Below are positions 12,001 to 23,384 of a stretch of 64,000 nucleotides of DNA, piece by piece. The stretch comes from Daphnia carinata (lineage: Eukaryota > Arthropoda > Branchiopoda > Diplostraca > Daphniidae). The notes below the pieces were generated by a model. That model made no database searches. It was not told the DNA's origin and saw only the letters and a program-made list of their open reading frames with translations. The stretch covers positions 1,612,001 through 1,676,000 of the forward strand of contig NC_081334.1 of assembly GCF_022539665.2 (NCBI RefSeq), given 5' to 3'. Numbering within the stretch: position 1 is the first letter of the stretch; each line of letters begins with the position of its first letter. Position numbers and translations under genes: made by a program.

Positions 12001-13447
12001 ATATCGGGTGGAGTTCCCACGCATATCCGTTTAATTACAAGTATCAAAGGCCTTAGTTGGTGGGGAGTTCTTTTTTTTTTGCGAATATGTTTATATTTAT
12101 TTTATTCGTTTCTTTGTTGTCTTCCCACTATTCGTTCCATCGTTTTCCGTGATGAAAATTGAAAGTAACGCTTGTCCGTAGGCGGAAATTCCGTTCCATT
12201 GTTTATCACAAGGCGAATTGTTTTGTAACTTTCGAATAGCCATTCAATTCGTTACGTACGGCTAGCTAACTGTTTTCAAGTTTGTTAGTGGCATGCAGAA
12301 TTTGGAAATGTTGTTAATAGAATTTTGTCTTGATTTGATTGTTTTCGGTGTTTACAGAGGCGCGACAGCATGGTGTGGGTTTCTATTCATTTTCAAAGGA
12401 TGAAGAGGAACGTGCAAAGCAAATGGAAGAATTGGAAAGAATTAGGAAACAGACAGAGATGGCTCGCGCGCAGACGGCGCAAACTTCTTTGGATAAACAG
12501 TCAGCATTGGAAGCGCGTTTAAAAAAAGTCCGGGATCGTAAGCGACAGAAATTGGGATTACCTCCTCTCAGTAAGAAGCGTGAGATTTTAATGGGCTCTA
12601 AATGACTATAATTTGTTTATTTTTTTTTTTTTGTTATATTTGTAGAAGAAGAACCTAAACGGCTACCGACACCCTCCCCGCAGAGCCTGAAGCTCCTCCT
12701 GTCGTGGACAGTGCCAAAGAGACAGAAGATAAAATGAGAAAATTGGCTGCCGGAGGATTGCCCCAGTCTGCCAAAATCAGACCTTGGGATTTTGGCAAAG
12801 AAGGTGTTCCAGTCCCTAAGAAACCTGGTAACATATTTGTCCTATACGATAATAATGGAAACATTGCATTACACTTCTGGTATTTATTAAATACTGCAGT
12901 TATGAGTCAGCACAGCTGGGTTGAGAGGAAACGAGAAGAGCGAAAACAAGAATTTGCGCCTCCTTCCGCCTTTACGGAGAATGATACGTCAAGGCCAAGG
13001 AAGTTCGCCAAGCATCAGGAGTCGGCCACGAAAACTAATCCGATTATGAGTGAGGAGTCCATTATCGCAGGATTAGCGTTTATTAGGAAGATGCAGTTTC
13101 CCTGTCCGGGCACTCAGCCATCATCTTCCAATAAACGTGAAGAAGATATTGACGAAGAAAACGATGACAACTTAATGCCTCCCGGAGAGACGGACGATCC
13201 TCAGTTATCAGCACCTTCATCTAGATGGCGATCAGTACCCAGCCGAGGAGCCGAAATTGCACCGCCAGCTTCGATGGACTATTATAGTAACAGTTCATCC
13301 GCCACGGCACGCAGAAGTATGCCTAGCGAACGGACGAACGTTGCGGAATCTTTCAGCGCAGGCATCAGCGAGAGGAGAAACGTTGCTGGTGACAACTTGT
13401 CAACAGAAAAAGAAGCACGCCGTCCCAAGTGGGATTTCTCTGCTTGA
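9079..13447 (+). CDS. CCDC174: CCDC174 homologue (coiled-coil domain-containing protein 174)
   Basis: Seven exons: 9079-9132, 9200-9388, 9488-9738, 9807-10093, 12358-12570, 12684-12827, 12900-13447; about 561 aa. The protein opens with the family block around LVALKAELLNKQ, followed by charged coiled coil, DSFGRTRRCLKKDL, an acidic coiled coil, the HGVGFYSFSKDEEERAKQM block and a terminal RPWDFGKEG ... QEFAPPS segment, all in the order seen in vertebrate CCDC174. The family is nuclear and linked to the exon-junction complex/splicing. Exon 6 needs the acceptor at CGCAG|AG (12684) to stay in frame; the nearer acceptor at 12646 would shift the frame. The 72-nt intron 12828-12899 is a multiple of three and open, so it reads through in frame if retained. 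Intron 4 (2.26 kb) contains a gene on the other strand. Confidence 0.85.
10308..11362 (-). CDS. Ly6/uPAR-type (three-finger) GPI-anchored protein, nested in CCDC174 intron
   Basis: Three exons on the minus strand (11362-11299, 11052-10864, 10633-10308) sum exactly to 192 aa. A signal peptide (MVMGFFSCLLLAATTFC) leads to a mature chain starting with LECAVC, then a C-x(n)-C pattern ending in YCYCKTNRCN, the C-C-x(n)-CN finish typical of Ly6/uPAR domains. After a Thr/Ser-rich stalk with N-T sites the chain ends in a short hydrophobic tail (LSSLLMLYSS), fitting a GPI anchor. Expected place: outer face of the plasma membrane, as for insect Quiver/Boudin-like proteins; function unknown here. Intron 1 has a GC donor (AAG|GCAAGT). 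The whole gene lies inside intron 4 of CCDC174, antisense to it. A second methionine at 11356 is an alternative start. Confidence 0.8.
11363..12357. promoter_or_regulatory. CCDC174 intron segment with pyrimidine-rich block, probable promoter of the nested gene
   Basis: No coding signal. Between about 11720 and 11800 the plus strand is almost pure C/T with CTCTCTCT runs; on the minus strand this is a GAGAG-rich tract roughly 400 bp upstream of the nested gene's start codon, the kind of sequence bound by GAGA-type factors. The promoter role is inference from position and composition only. Confidence 0.3.
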
Positions 13448-14496
13448 ACCGTTGGACCTTCTGCTCGCGGAATATACTATGCGTCACCACTAATTGTCCC
13501 TGAAGGGTTATTTTATGTTAACGGACAAACGCACTACAGACCATCCTTCTTCATTGATAGGAGAATGGTTCAAGTTTTAAAATGAGGACAGTGGAAAGCT
13601 GAACTTTGTCATTGTAACGGTAGTTACAAACAGACGATTCGAAAACCCGTGCTTCCTGCGAATGACTCGTCCTAATTTTCTTTTCATCAGGCGGTATTAT
13701 GATAGAAATGACCTACAAAATCAGCTTTTGACATGTCATAGATCCATGTATTATTATGGGCAGTGTCAAAGAGTCGGCGGTTATTCCTTTGGACGACGAC
13801 TGAGTAATCGAGGGAGTTTAGCAAGTTCGGCTTAGGTAAAATGGAAACTGGAACAAAGTATGTAATTATATTTACTTAGGTACAAGCAAAAATTTTTTAC
13901 CGCGCATTCATCGTACACATCTACACACTTGGGCTAGATTCAACATTCTAATGCAATTGAGTAAAAAAATGGGTAGGGATTAAAATGGGGAGAAAGAGTT
14001 GGAGGAGGAGGCCGAACTTGGGGCTCTGGGGGGAATGGTTGAAAAAGTTGGGAGCAAAAATTACACATAACAGGGGATGGGAGGGAAACAATCGATTATG
14101 AAAAGAGTAAAACATAAACGGACGCGGGAATCAAACAAATGCAATTATGCAATACAACCCAAAGTTGAAACAGAAAAGGGAGGATTTGTCGTCGTCGTCA
14201 AGTTTTTTTCATCAGCACAACAATTTTGGAAGAGCTCGTGTTGTGGGCTTGGTAAGAACAGATCCCACAATATTAAAATTTTTTTTTTCTTGTTTAGAAG
14301 TAATTGTGGGTTGCTCTCGCGTCCGGTACGATATTAATTATTTGATGCCATAGCGCACTTTTGGCAACCACACTATTACAGTAGGTTGCCATCTTCAAAC
14401 ATATAGTCTCAGTTATTGTTTCCTAAATCTTTCCTCTACGCCCTCACGACCTTGTTGAATTTTCTTATACACAGCACTTGAACGCAGTGGTCTTCA
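13448..14496. other. 3' UTR region between CCDC174 and ARF6
   Basis: Tail-to-tail spacer. A/G-rich low-complexity sequence around 13960-14060 (GGGGAGAAAGAGTTGGAGGAGG-like, G-rich) and AT-rich blocks. Probably the 3' UTR of ARF6 on the minus strand and of CCDC174 on the plus strand. No gene seen. Confidence 0.4.
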
Positions 14497-15246
<750 letters not shown>

Positions 15247-15262
15247 TCAACTCACTAAAAAG

Positions 15263-15800
15263 CTGTGTTTACAAAAACAAACGTTGAGTTAGAGAAGAAG
15301 AAAATGGTGATTATCACGGTCACTATGTAAGTTGATTCAAGACTCAACAACAGACATGTCAAACTAGTTGTGACTCTGCGATAACATTTGTGGTAACAAG
15401 CAATTATGAAAAAAGACACAAGCAAGCTTAAAATGACCTTGTCACAATCACCCAGCTGATATATGATTATGTGGTTTTACCACATAAGGGTTTTCACTTA
15501 CTTTCGATGTAGACTTAACAATGACGTTTTCTGTAATTTTAGCTGTAATACGGAAGTAATTTCGAAGGCATTCCTATGAATTGGAGTCGTTATTTGCACA
15601 GACACTAATTTGTTACTGACGTGAACACTAAAGAATCGATGGAAGGGCGTTGAAAATGAGGGAAATAAATAAATTTCTATGCTCCTCCAGATAAAAAGGC
15701 ACCTGTCACTTTGGTTAGCCGCCCAAACACCCGACCCGGTCTTCCCGATATCTTTGCGAGTCTTTAGTAGATCCAAAAAAAACCAGGGCCTTCCAATGTA
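15263..15800 (-). other. ARF6 5' UTR intron and probable leader exon
   Basis: On the minus strand a consensus donor CGAAA|GTAAGTG lies at 15502 and an acceptor AAACACAG at 15263, just 25 bases before the ARF6 ATG. This suggests a non-coding leader exon ending at 15502 and a ~240-bp 5' UTR intron. Transcription start is not resolved. Confidence 0.45.
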
Positions 15801-17292
15801 ATGAACGCACAGAAGAGTACTCCTAGCATCTCACCAGATGGCTTTTCCTCTTTCGACTTTACTCTGTCGGCGTCCGAAGGAAACGGGCGGTTTTCAACAC
15901 ATTCCTCTTGAAGTAGTTGTATTTACCAAATAAATGTATACATAACTAACATTTTATTTGCTACTGGAATTTCTCAGTCATAATTTTTTTATAAGAAGTA
16001 TTGCTAACAATGATTTTCAAAATAGGCAACATCAGTGGTGTTGGCAATCACACATCAGCAGTATATTTTTGTCTGTCAAGCTAAACCGCCCACCCAAGTT
16101 ATGTTGTGACTTGTGAGTAGTGACTTCGAACGATCCTCAACCGCCAATCTATTCATATTCCATTTTCAAAAACATGGAGCTCGACATAACCTTCTTGGTA
16201 TACTTATTTGACTATCTGAGATCACGAGAATTTGTTTATGTATTCAAAAGCTCAAAATGTGTTTTAACGATGCCTAGAAACGATGGCATGGAATTAGAAG
16301 TGGCCCCATCCAGTTTCTGTAGCGGTCTCTAGCGTCAGAATTATGAAATGTTGCAAGGCAAACAAATTTATGTACACATAGCTTTTTTTTTTAGGTTGCC
16401 GGAAGTCGATGAATTGCCCCAAGCCGGTTTTTCTGATCACAATCTCCCCTCTACGCCGTCGTAGAACCAACTAACAGGTTGTTTTGATGATGCTGTTTAA
16501 CTATTAAACTGTATTTGAAGAAGCCGAACCGTTTTTTCCGCAAACTGAAACATTTCACGATGAAAGACGAACCGCAAAACAGCGTTATGTTTATCATAAT
16601 CAAGCTTTTTCATTTTTACAAAAAACTTGTTAGAGGTGGAAACATGAACAGTATGTTAAACAGAAAAATATGTAGGTAGGCAAAACAAAACGGGAAACTG
16701 ACATTCTTCTGCAACATACTGTACATTGGTTCTTTATCGCGTTGATTTTACCGTAATCTTATGACATTTTGTTAGATAGCAGTTTAGTTATTTCCTTTTT
16801 TTACTTTTGCGGACTATGTCTGCACTTGTAAAAGCGTAGTAAAGATTTTTAAAAAGTTAAAAACAAACCAACGATATTAGTGAGTGTAACTGGAGCGAAG
16901 ACGTCAAAGAAGTTGACCACTATCCATGTCAATGGCTTGAATTTATGCGGCAGTTGGATTGCTCTGGTTTGAAACTGCTTCGTTGGCTAGAACAGAAATA
17001 CGCTTTGTAAACTTGGCTATTGTTGGAAAAAGTCCAATGCTTCTACATAACAAACAGTACTGGACTAATGCACACTAAACTTTTAAAATCTGAACATATA
17101 AAATGATTACACATGCGTGTTATACAGCCTAGCACCTTTACTCCGCTAACTTGTGCAATGCAAACTGAGATTTCTTGGACTGTTTGACATCTAGAAATTG
17201 ATAGCGGTTTATTGATTCGCATTTATCGACCATAATATTTCACAGTTAAGACAACGTCATTGGGAGATTTTGAATAGCAAACGGTGTAAATA
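15801..17292. other. intergenic region
   Basis: AT-rich, no supported gene. One CACCAGATGGC motif near 15833. The last few hundred bases are probably the 3' UTR of MFAP1 on the minus strand. Confidence 0.4.
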
Positions 17293-18973
17293 TCAGGTAC
17301 TCGTGTTCTTTTTCTTCAGTGCTGGCCTTTCGAATATTTGCTTCACACCGCCTGCATGCTGAGTGTAGAATTTCAAGTTCTGAGCAGTATGAGTGGCCCA
17401 TGGAGCGTCAGGTTGTGATGTATCTTGATCCACCAAATGTGTATATTTGGTTCGGCCACTTCGACCGAAGTTTTTAACTTGCATCACTTTAGGTAGAACG
17501 GTTTTATCGAAATGATCTTCAAGGGTGGGTACTGCAAAGTCACGTTTGAAAACTTCCTTGTCTTCATCCTTTTTGTGCAAGAAAACATGCGATTATTTTC
17601 CATACTTTCACATCATTTAAACATAGATTTACCAGGTAAAATGCACCGCGGTGGTAATACTTCTGTAGAAACTTGTATTTGCCCTTTGGTGCCTTGTTGG
17701 TGACTTGCTTCGGGTTGTTCTTGAATTCCAGCCGCCGTTCTTCTTCAGTCATACTACGAATACGTTCAATTTCTTGTCTCTCCTTCTCTTCCGCTTCTCG
17801 TTCATCGCGATCTCGCTTATTTCGTTTAAGTTCTCGTAATTTCCAGCTTTCGTACTCGAGTTCTTCATCTTCTGCATCTGTCAATACAGACAATATTCCC
17901 GATTCAAGATCTTTTTCGTCTTTAGCCTGCATTTCTTTGCGTACTTCTTCTTCCACGACCTGTAAATTTGTCAATAGTTTACTAATGAAAATAGGATGGA
18001 ACTGAAAATTACCTTTAAAGTGTAACGCCGACGTTCTTCTGCCAGCTTTTTGGACTCAAGTTCCATAAGTTTTTGTTTCTGTAATTCTTTTTCCTTTTCG
18101 GCTATGGTTATTCGTTCTTTCTTACTAACAAAAATGGGTTTTAATCTTGGACCAGTTTCTTCTTCTGAATCTAAATTTGAAAAAATATATTTTTTTGTTA
18201 GATTTTTATTTTTTTTTTGAGCCATGAGGTCAGACCTGTGTATTCTTCATATTCAGAAGCTTCATCGTCTTCCTCTTCTTCACTTTCTTTCTCTTCTTCT
18301 CTAGCCAACAACTCCTGCAGAAAAACTTTAGATTAAAATGTAGTTGACTTTTATAGTTTTTTATTTACTTCTTCTTGCTGTTTAATTACAGCCTTCTGCC
18401 TTGCAATCAATCTTCGACGTTCAATATCATCTTCATCAAGGTCTTCTACCTCATCTTCTTCCTCACTAGATTCCCACCTTCGGGCATTTCTGCTAAAATT
18501 AATTTCACCATCATTTACAGTATCTTCCAATTGTGGTGATGCTTCTTCTTCCTCGGTCCCCATAATCTCGGGTTCATGAATGTGCCTGTGTCTTTCAATC
18601 CTATGTTCATCAAATTCTCTGTTTTGAAGACGTTTCAATCTTCTATCACTTTGCGCACTGATAGGAATATCTGGCATATCCTCCCACTCATGTTCAGGAC
18701 TACAAAGAGAGGAAAGTTTTAGTAGTCTTCATTTATTTATATAAGAAATGACCACCTTTCTTCTTCTCTTCTTCCTCTTGGCTGCTTTCTTGGTCTGATA
18801 AACTCTTCATCGTCACTATCGTCTGAAGAAGAATGAGTAGCAGCATAGTCTGGTCGTTTGCCTGATACATAGCGATTGACTTTCACCTTTTGCATAGAGA
18901 TTTCTCCTTTGTCATTTTTAACAGGAATCGCTCCCGCTGTAGAAAGGATAGGAACTATTTTTGAAGAAGACAT
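17293..18973 (-). CDS. MFAP1: MFAP1 (spliceosomal B-complex protein)
   Basis: Six exons (18973-18756, 18699-18369, 18314-18236, 18170-18013, 17959-17633, 17568-17293) encode 462 aa. Starts with VPILSTAGAIPVKN and VNRYVSGKRPDYA, then long Glu/Arg coiled coils with acidic patches (ESSEEEDEVEDLDEDD), TGPRLKPIFVSKKER, NNPKQVTNKAPKGKYKFLQ, HRGAFY and the conserved tail FGRSGRTKYTHLVDQDT ... GGVKQIF. These blocks and their order define MFAP1. Despite the name it is a nuclear pre-mRNA splicing factor that binds Prp38 in the activated spliceosome. Human MFAP1 is 439 aa, so this is full length. All introns are short GT-AG. Confidence 0.95.
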
Positions 18974-19105
18974 TTTTACACAAACGTTTTTCTTAAAAAA
19001 GAACTTTCGTTATTGTCCAACTGTCTAATGTTTTCTCTGTATTTCTTACACGGTTGCGAGATCGCAAATATCCTAGGTTACGGACTTACGGTCGTAAATC
19101 ATGAA

Positions 19106-19602
19106 TAGGACTCGGCCCCGCGACGATCGGGCACGATTTTGGCCGACCCGCGTGTTTTTTTTTTTAAAAAGGTCAAACCGGTGCGGTTCGGTTTGTTGTT
19201 TTTCTCAAACCGGTTGAACCGCGGTTTTGCATGGTTTGCACCGCGGTTTTACGGTTTGCACCGCGGATTTGCGGGACAGTACATCAGTAACAAATTTTGT
19301 CGCTAGATGGCGGAGAGATCGACCGATTTTCGAACGCGATTCCTACAAGTCTGATCGGAAATGTGATTCATAACAATTTGCTGACCGCCATTACGCTCAC
19401 AACAATTAATGATAATTATTTGATTTTAAATTTTAGCAAAATTTCAAAAAAAATTTTAATGGCGGTTCAAACCGGTTTGGCCCAGTTGCAAACCGAAAAC
19501 CAAACCGCAGTCAAAAATGGCCAAACCGAACCGACGGTTTGACGATTTTTAAATGAAAAACCGCGGTTTGCCCCGATCAAAGACGATCGGGGCCGAGCCC
19601 TA
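19106..19602. mobile_element. hAT-like MITE with 8-bp target site duplication
   Basis: A 497-bp element bounded by terminal inverted repeats TAGGACTCGGCCCCG (left) and TAGGGCTCGGCCCCG (reverse complement of right end). It is flanked on both sides by the same 8 bases, ATCATGAA (19098-19105 and 19603-19610), the target duplication length of hAT transposons. The interior has no transposase ORF but is packed with self-complementary CCGCGGTTTG / AAACCGGTTTG motifs that could fold into a large hairpin. Non-autonomous; class assignment rests on the TSD length and TIR only. Confidence 0.8.
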
Positions 19603-19610
19603 ATCATGAA

Positions 19611-20205
19611 ATATAGACCAGCAGACTGAAATTGGATGGTTTGACTACTCCTATACGAACTGTAGTCAAATTCACAAACAACACTCCCTCCGATTGCCCT
19701 GCACCTAGCGAATATTTGACTAGGAGAGGACAGAGCTTTGGACCGTAGTGCATCAGATCTCCGCGTGGTGCAGACAAGTCGGGGGAAGCGAGCCCGATTA
19801 AGCCCCTGGGAAGCCCTTAAGAATCTTGACTTGCAACTTGCAAGGAGTGGGGCGTGGCTTCTTTTACGAAGGTTCTTAGAACATCGACTAGTTAGACCAT
19901 CTAATCTGTGATTGATACCAGCAACCAGTAGTAAGTAACAGGGACCCTTTGCCTGAGAGAGCATTGGTTCTTGCTCACATCTGTAGCAAGAATACATTGA
20001 ATTATGATTGCAATGAATATTACAATGAAGAAGTATCATCAGAATAAGAGATGTTAAAAGGTAGTGCAATATTATGTATTCTATTGAATATGTCTCTTAA
20101 ATTGCTGATGCATGAATAGAACTTTCTGGTGTTCAGGACTAGGCAGGAAAGATATGTGAAAAAAAGCAGCATCCAAGTATCATCCATTAGTCATATACAA
20201 AGCAG
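19611..20205. other. intergenic region with a possible secreted-protein first exon (-)
   Basis: On the minus strand from 20069 an ORF starts with a signal-peptide-like stretch (LLTSLILMILLHC) followed by SCYRCEQEP, reminiscent of the first finger of Ly6 proteins. The ORF runs on into the MITE end, where it is clearly not coding, and I could not find in-frame downstream exons with the rest of the cysteine pattern. It may be a lone exon, a relic or chance. Confidence 0.2.
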
Positions 20206-20214
20206 GTCAAAGGT

Positions 20215-20826
20215 ACTTACATTAATGTATCTCAAATGATTGCCTGTGTTGGCCAGCAAGCCTTGATTGGCAAAGGAATGGCTAATGGTGTGGACGTTCA
20301 TAATTTGCCCCTACATTGCTAGATCACACTGCCAAGGGTTTTATTTCTTACAGTTTTTATTTTGAAGTGATGCCCATAGATATCTTTCTCCGTAATATGA
20401 GTGGATGTGAGGGTTTGTCGGAGACTACCAATACTGGGTAAATTTCTACCTTTATGTTAAGTGACCAAAACTATTGTCTTTATAAACTTTCATCACAGAT
20501 ACATGCAGCGACGATTTGTGTAATCCGTGGAAGATATTCATTACCAATTATGATTCGACAGCTGCCCTAAGAGCGCCACCACTTTGTTGAAGCCCAGCCT
20601 TAGCACCTTGATCCTTCAAGTTGAGTTAATCTGATTCGAGTCCCAGACATTCTACTGATAAAATGATATAGCTTATTCATGTAGGAGATGGTTTGGACCA
20701 GACCATCATGAAAGCCACTGATTGCCTAAAGGATTTTCGGGTAGCTCTTGATGACATTACAGCTACCTCTCCCTATGCCCATGAAGATCTGTTAAATCAA
20801 GCTAAATACAATTATGGATAGTTTTC
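20215..20826 (+). pseudogene. POLR3A (RNA polymerase III subunit RPC1) pseudogene fragment, copy 1
   Basis: Translating in pieces gives stretches that align with one contiguous part of RPC1: NVSQMIACVGQQ, AKGFISYSFYFE, a degraded TPTEFFFHTM-like and GREGLVDTAV-like block, TGY, YMQRRFV then a stop, SVEDIHYQL, then STDKMI-stop-LIHVGDGLD and a following 40-residue block. RPC1 normally reads QMIACVGQQ ... AAKGFVANSFYSG ... YMQRRLVKSLEDL ... IIQFIYGGDGLDP. The copy has at least one frameshift (before INVSQ), several in-frame stops and what looks like a retained intron position (20457-20498), so it came from DNA rather than mRNA. Not functional as RPC1. Confidence 0.75.
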
Positions 20827-21239
20827 CTCAAATCGATTTGGATCGACTCCAATCATGAACTTAGGTAATCCGCTACCTTTTGTCATCGAAAAAATATTTT
20901 AATGCAATTATATGTCATTCTTGGATTTTTGTGTAAGATGAAGTCACACGAATCCGGAGGATACGGGCAGGTTTTTACTTAATTCTTTTTATGAGTAACA
21001 GAATATTTCAACGAAGTATCCTTAATGTGGCCGATAAACGTTTTATGTAGATTAAATTGGATATGAACATAGTCCGCTTGCTGAAACTAGGAGTGGATGC
21101 ATATTCTTTATAGTGGAGGTAAGTAAAAAAATATCTGATTTAAAAATTCGAACGAATTTTGCGTTACGAATTTTTTTTCCTACAGCGTTCAGCCTCTGTA
21201 CACGTAAGCTGAAAATAAGCCAAGTTTCATCGAAGTCGT
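20827..21239. other. flank of the POLR3A pseudogene
   Basis: The reading frame of the pseudogene continues for about 17 codons past a TAG to a donor-like TTAG|GTAATC at 20863. Further decayed exons may follow but I could not assign them. Confidence 0.3.
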
Positions 21240-21450
21240 TGATGAAACCTCTCTAGGTAAAATTCTCTTTGTGCCATCAACGCCAGATGGCTACCTATGT
21301 TAGTCACCTTGCTTTTCCCTGTAATGGTTCACCTTGCTTTTTTCCCGGCAGTTGCTTTGGTGTCGTGGATCAGCGTTTTAAGCTGGTTTTCTCTTGCTTG
21401 TTGTTGCTATGATATAGCTTTTGTGAAGTGTGGAGGACAGTTAGTCGCTT
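21240..21450 (+). repeat. dispersed repeat family, copy A (homologous to 29300-29465 in inverse orientation)
   Basis: The block containing TTGTGCCATCAACGCCAGAT and GGCTACCTATGTTAGTCACC recurs, with about 80 % identity by eye, on the minus strand at 29300-29465. In one frame copy A is open for about 60 codons and strongly hydrophobic (LVTLLFPVMVHLAFFPAVAL), ending at a TAA near 21450; copy B has a stop in the matching place. It could be an exon of a membrane protein or a non-coding repeat with a chance frame. Confidence 0.5.
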
Positions 21451-21699
21451 AACGTGAAAGCGTATGGCTTCTTGCCTGCTTTTTTTTTGGTGAAGGAGTC
21501 AGGATAGTGATTGATTTATCTAGAAAAGACCTCAGCAAAAAAAAAAATTGGTTCTCTGGCCACATGTAAGCCATGACGGTAAAGTTTGAAAACAATTTAT
21601 TTCCGGTTATTACGTTGTGTTCTATTCCTGAACGAAGAAAAACAAAGCTTTGGTAGAGGTCATGTACGTTTACGTTATGCATAGATTGCATTGCAGGTA

Positions 21700-22015
21700 A
21701 TGTACATCAACGTTATACGTAGATGGTGCTGGACGTAATGTTCATTTTACTTAGGCTGCGGTAGAGGAAAAGTACGTTCGTTCCAAATAGATGGCGTTAG
21801 AGCTAATGGAAGTTTTAGCGCGCAACTAGATGGCGTTAAGGAATGTAGTTTCCTTCACGTAAATAGATGGTGTTGGAGAAGTTGTAGTTGCCATTGCGCA
21901 ACATAGATGGCGGTTGGACAAAACGTAGTTTTCATCACGCAACACTGAAGGCACTGGATAAAATGTAGTTTTCATCGCGCAACATAGATGGATGTGAGAG
22001 GTAAAGCACTTTTTT
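21700..22015 (+). repeat. irregular array of TAGATGGCG-motif units
   Basis: At least six degenerate units of roughly 40-80 bp share a core TAGATGG(C/T)G(T/G)T followed by GGA, a GTAGTTTTCATC-like block and CGCAACA. Cores lie near 21718, 21788, 21826, 21864, 21902 and 21985. The unit length is irregular, so this is not a simple minisatellite. No coding potential. Confidence 0.6.
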
Positions 22016-22439
22016 GTCGTTCATTTATAGCGTTATTAGGTTAGCAGTGTAGCGCCAACGTAATACTATTGGTAAAAGACGTCAATCGTATACATTCGTT
22101 AACTTTCAAGCCTGGTGTAAAACAGTCAGTCCCGATATTTGATGTTTCAGCTTGATATATTACCGTACTTTGTTATTACGTCCATTGATGATTATTTTAA
22201 GTAACAATTTGAATGCTGAAAATGCAAACCCTTAGTCTAACTGGGATATGCTTGACAACTTGCTACTTATGTACTTAGATTTGATAAGAGTTTATCTGTA
22301 CGAAATGCTTGATCCTCCTAAACAAAATGGATAATCGCAACGTAATTAGACATGGGTGGCAGGACGCTGATAAGGGACGAAATTACTATTAGCGGTTTAC
22401 AGAAATGGATCAAACCCAGCCATATGGTTGCATTAGTAG

Positions 22440-22760
22440 TAGCTCCGTATTCAGAAAGAAAGAATTAGAACAAATTCGTGAGCAGCAAAATGAAGCATGG
22501 GAAGCTCTGAAAGAGCTGATCTTTTACTAAAAGTCGTCTGAGGTTTATCATTTTGTTTATTTCTTTAGGTACACTGGCGATGGCTTTCTTTGTTCAGAAC
22601 TCAATATAGGGAAGGATAAATCTCCAGCAAGAGCTAAAATATTTACGGTTGACGTAAACCCCCAGGCACCGCATTGATAAATGTTTCACTTTTCTTCTAC
22701 CAGATGCCAGCCTTACTATTTGCGGCGCTTGTGTATGGCAATCCGTTTTACCCCCCAAAA
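22440..22760 (+). pseudogene. decayed gene fragment, paralogous to 28230-28640 (-)
   Basis: Two exon-like blocks: a coiled-coil-like piece (RKKELEQIREQQNEAW) followed after an intron-like gap with a TTTCTTTAG acceptor by GDGFLCSELN ... SSTRCQPYY. The same two blocks in the same order occur on the minus strand at 28640-28230 (NEAREALEKLD, DDGFLRLNSIG, SSTRCQPKY). This copy has a 1-nt loss that shifts the first block into a stop and double stops in the second, so it is dead. Family not recognised. Confidence 0.5.
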
Positions 22761-22789
22761 AAAAATATCGGCCTTTTTTTTCTGTTTCA

Positions 22790-22822
22790 CTGCTATCGCC
22801 ATCTACCGGTCGGTAGATGGCG
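22790..22822. repeat. short perfect palindrome around CGCCATCTACC
   Basis: CGCCATCTACC followed directly by GGT and GGTAGATGGCG forms an inverted repeat with the AGATGGCG motif in each arm, the same core as in the array at 21.7-22.0 kb. Confidence 0.6.
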
Positions 22823-23384
22823 AAAGCAACCGAAACAAATGCCAGCAGAAAGCAAATAAATGCCAAAGGTGAGACATGCTGGAAAGGCTTGATATGAATG
22901 TGTAGGCGTAGTTTTGGAATTCAGAGGTGCTAGCTGGCTGTTTGGTAAAAATTCAGTTAAATTTGGTTTCAATTCAATATGTTTTACTTATTATTTGTGT
23001 GATTACGCAAAGGATTGCGCCATCCAGGCAATGTGGATATTCTGCCATGTACATGATAAACCTAGGATTCTTCGTCAACATGCAAGATGTTACCCCCCTG
23101 GTAATGCTTTTCCTCCGAGTTTGTTTAGTTTTCTAATTTTAATCGTCAATGTTGTATTAGCAAATTACTGTTGACAGAAAAGCTGATACATTGGGACTAT
23201 GGTTACAGCAAGTGTGTTGAATAAATCACCATAGATCAGCTGCCTTGCCTTCCCAATTGCAACAAAGACGAATCATGGAGTCAAAAACATTAAAAGGTGA
23301 TACTATTTTAATTGTTTTAATTGATATATTGCTAAAAGCTGATACATGTGTAGAACATGCTGGGATTCATGTCATCATGGAGAT

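Noticed and set aside
19467-20069. 200-aa minus-strand ORF as a complete gene
   Set aside because: It runs through the MITE terminal repeat and its target duplication; only the first ~35 codons look protein-like.
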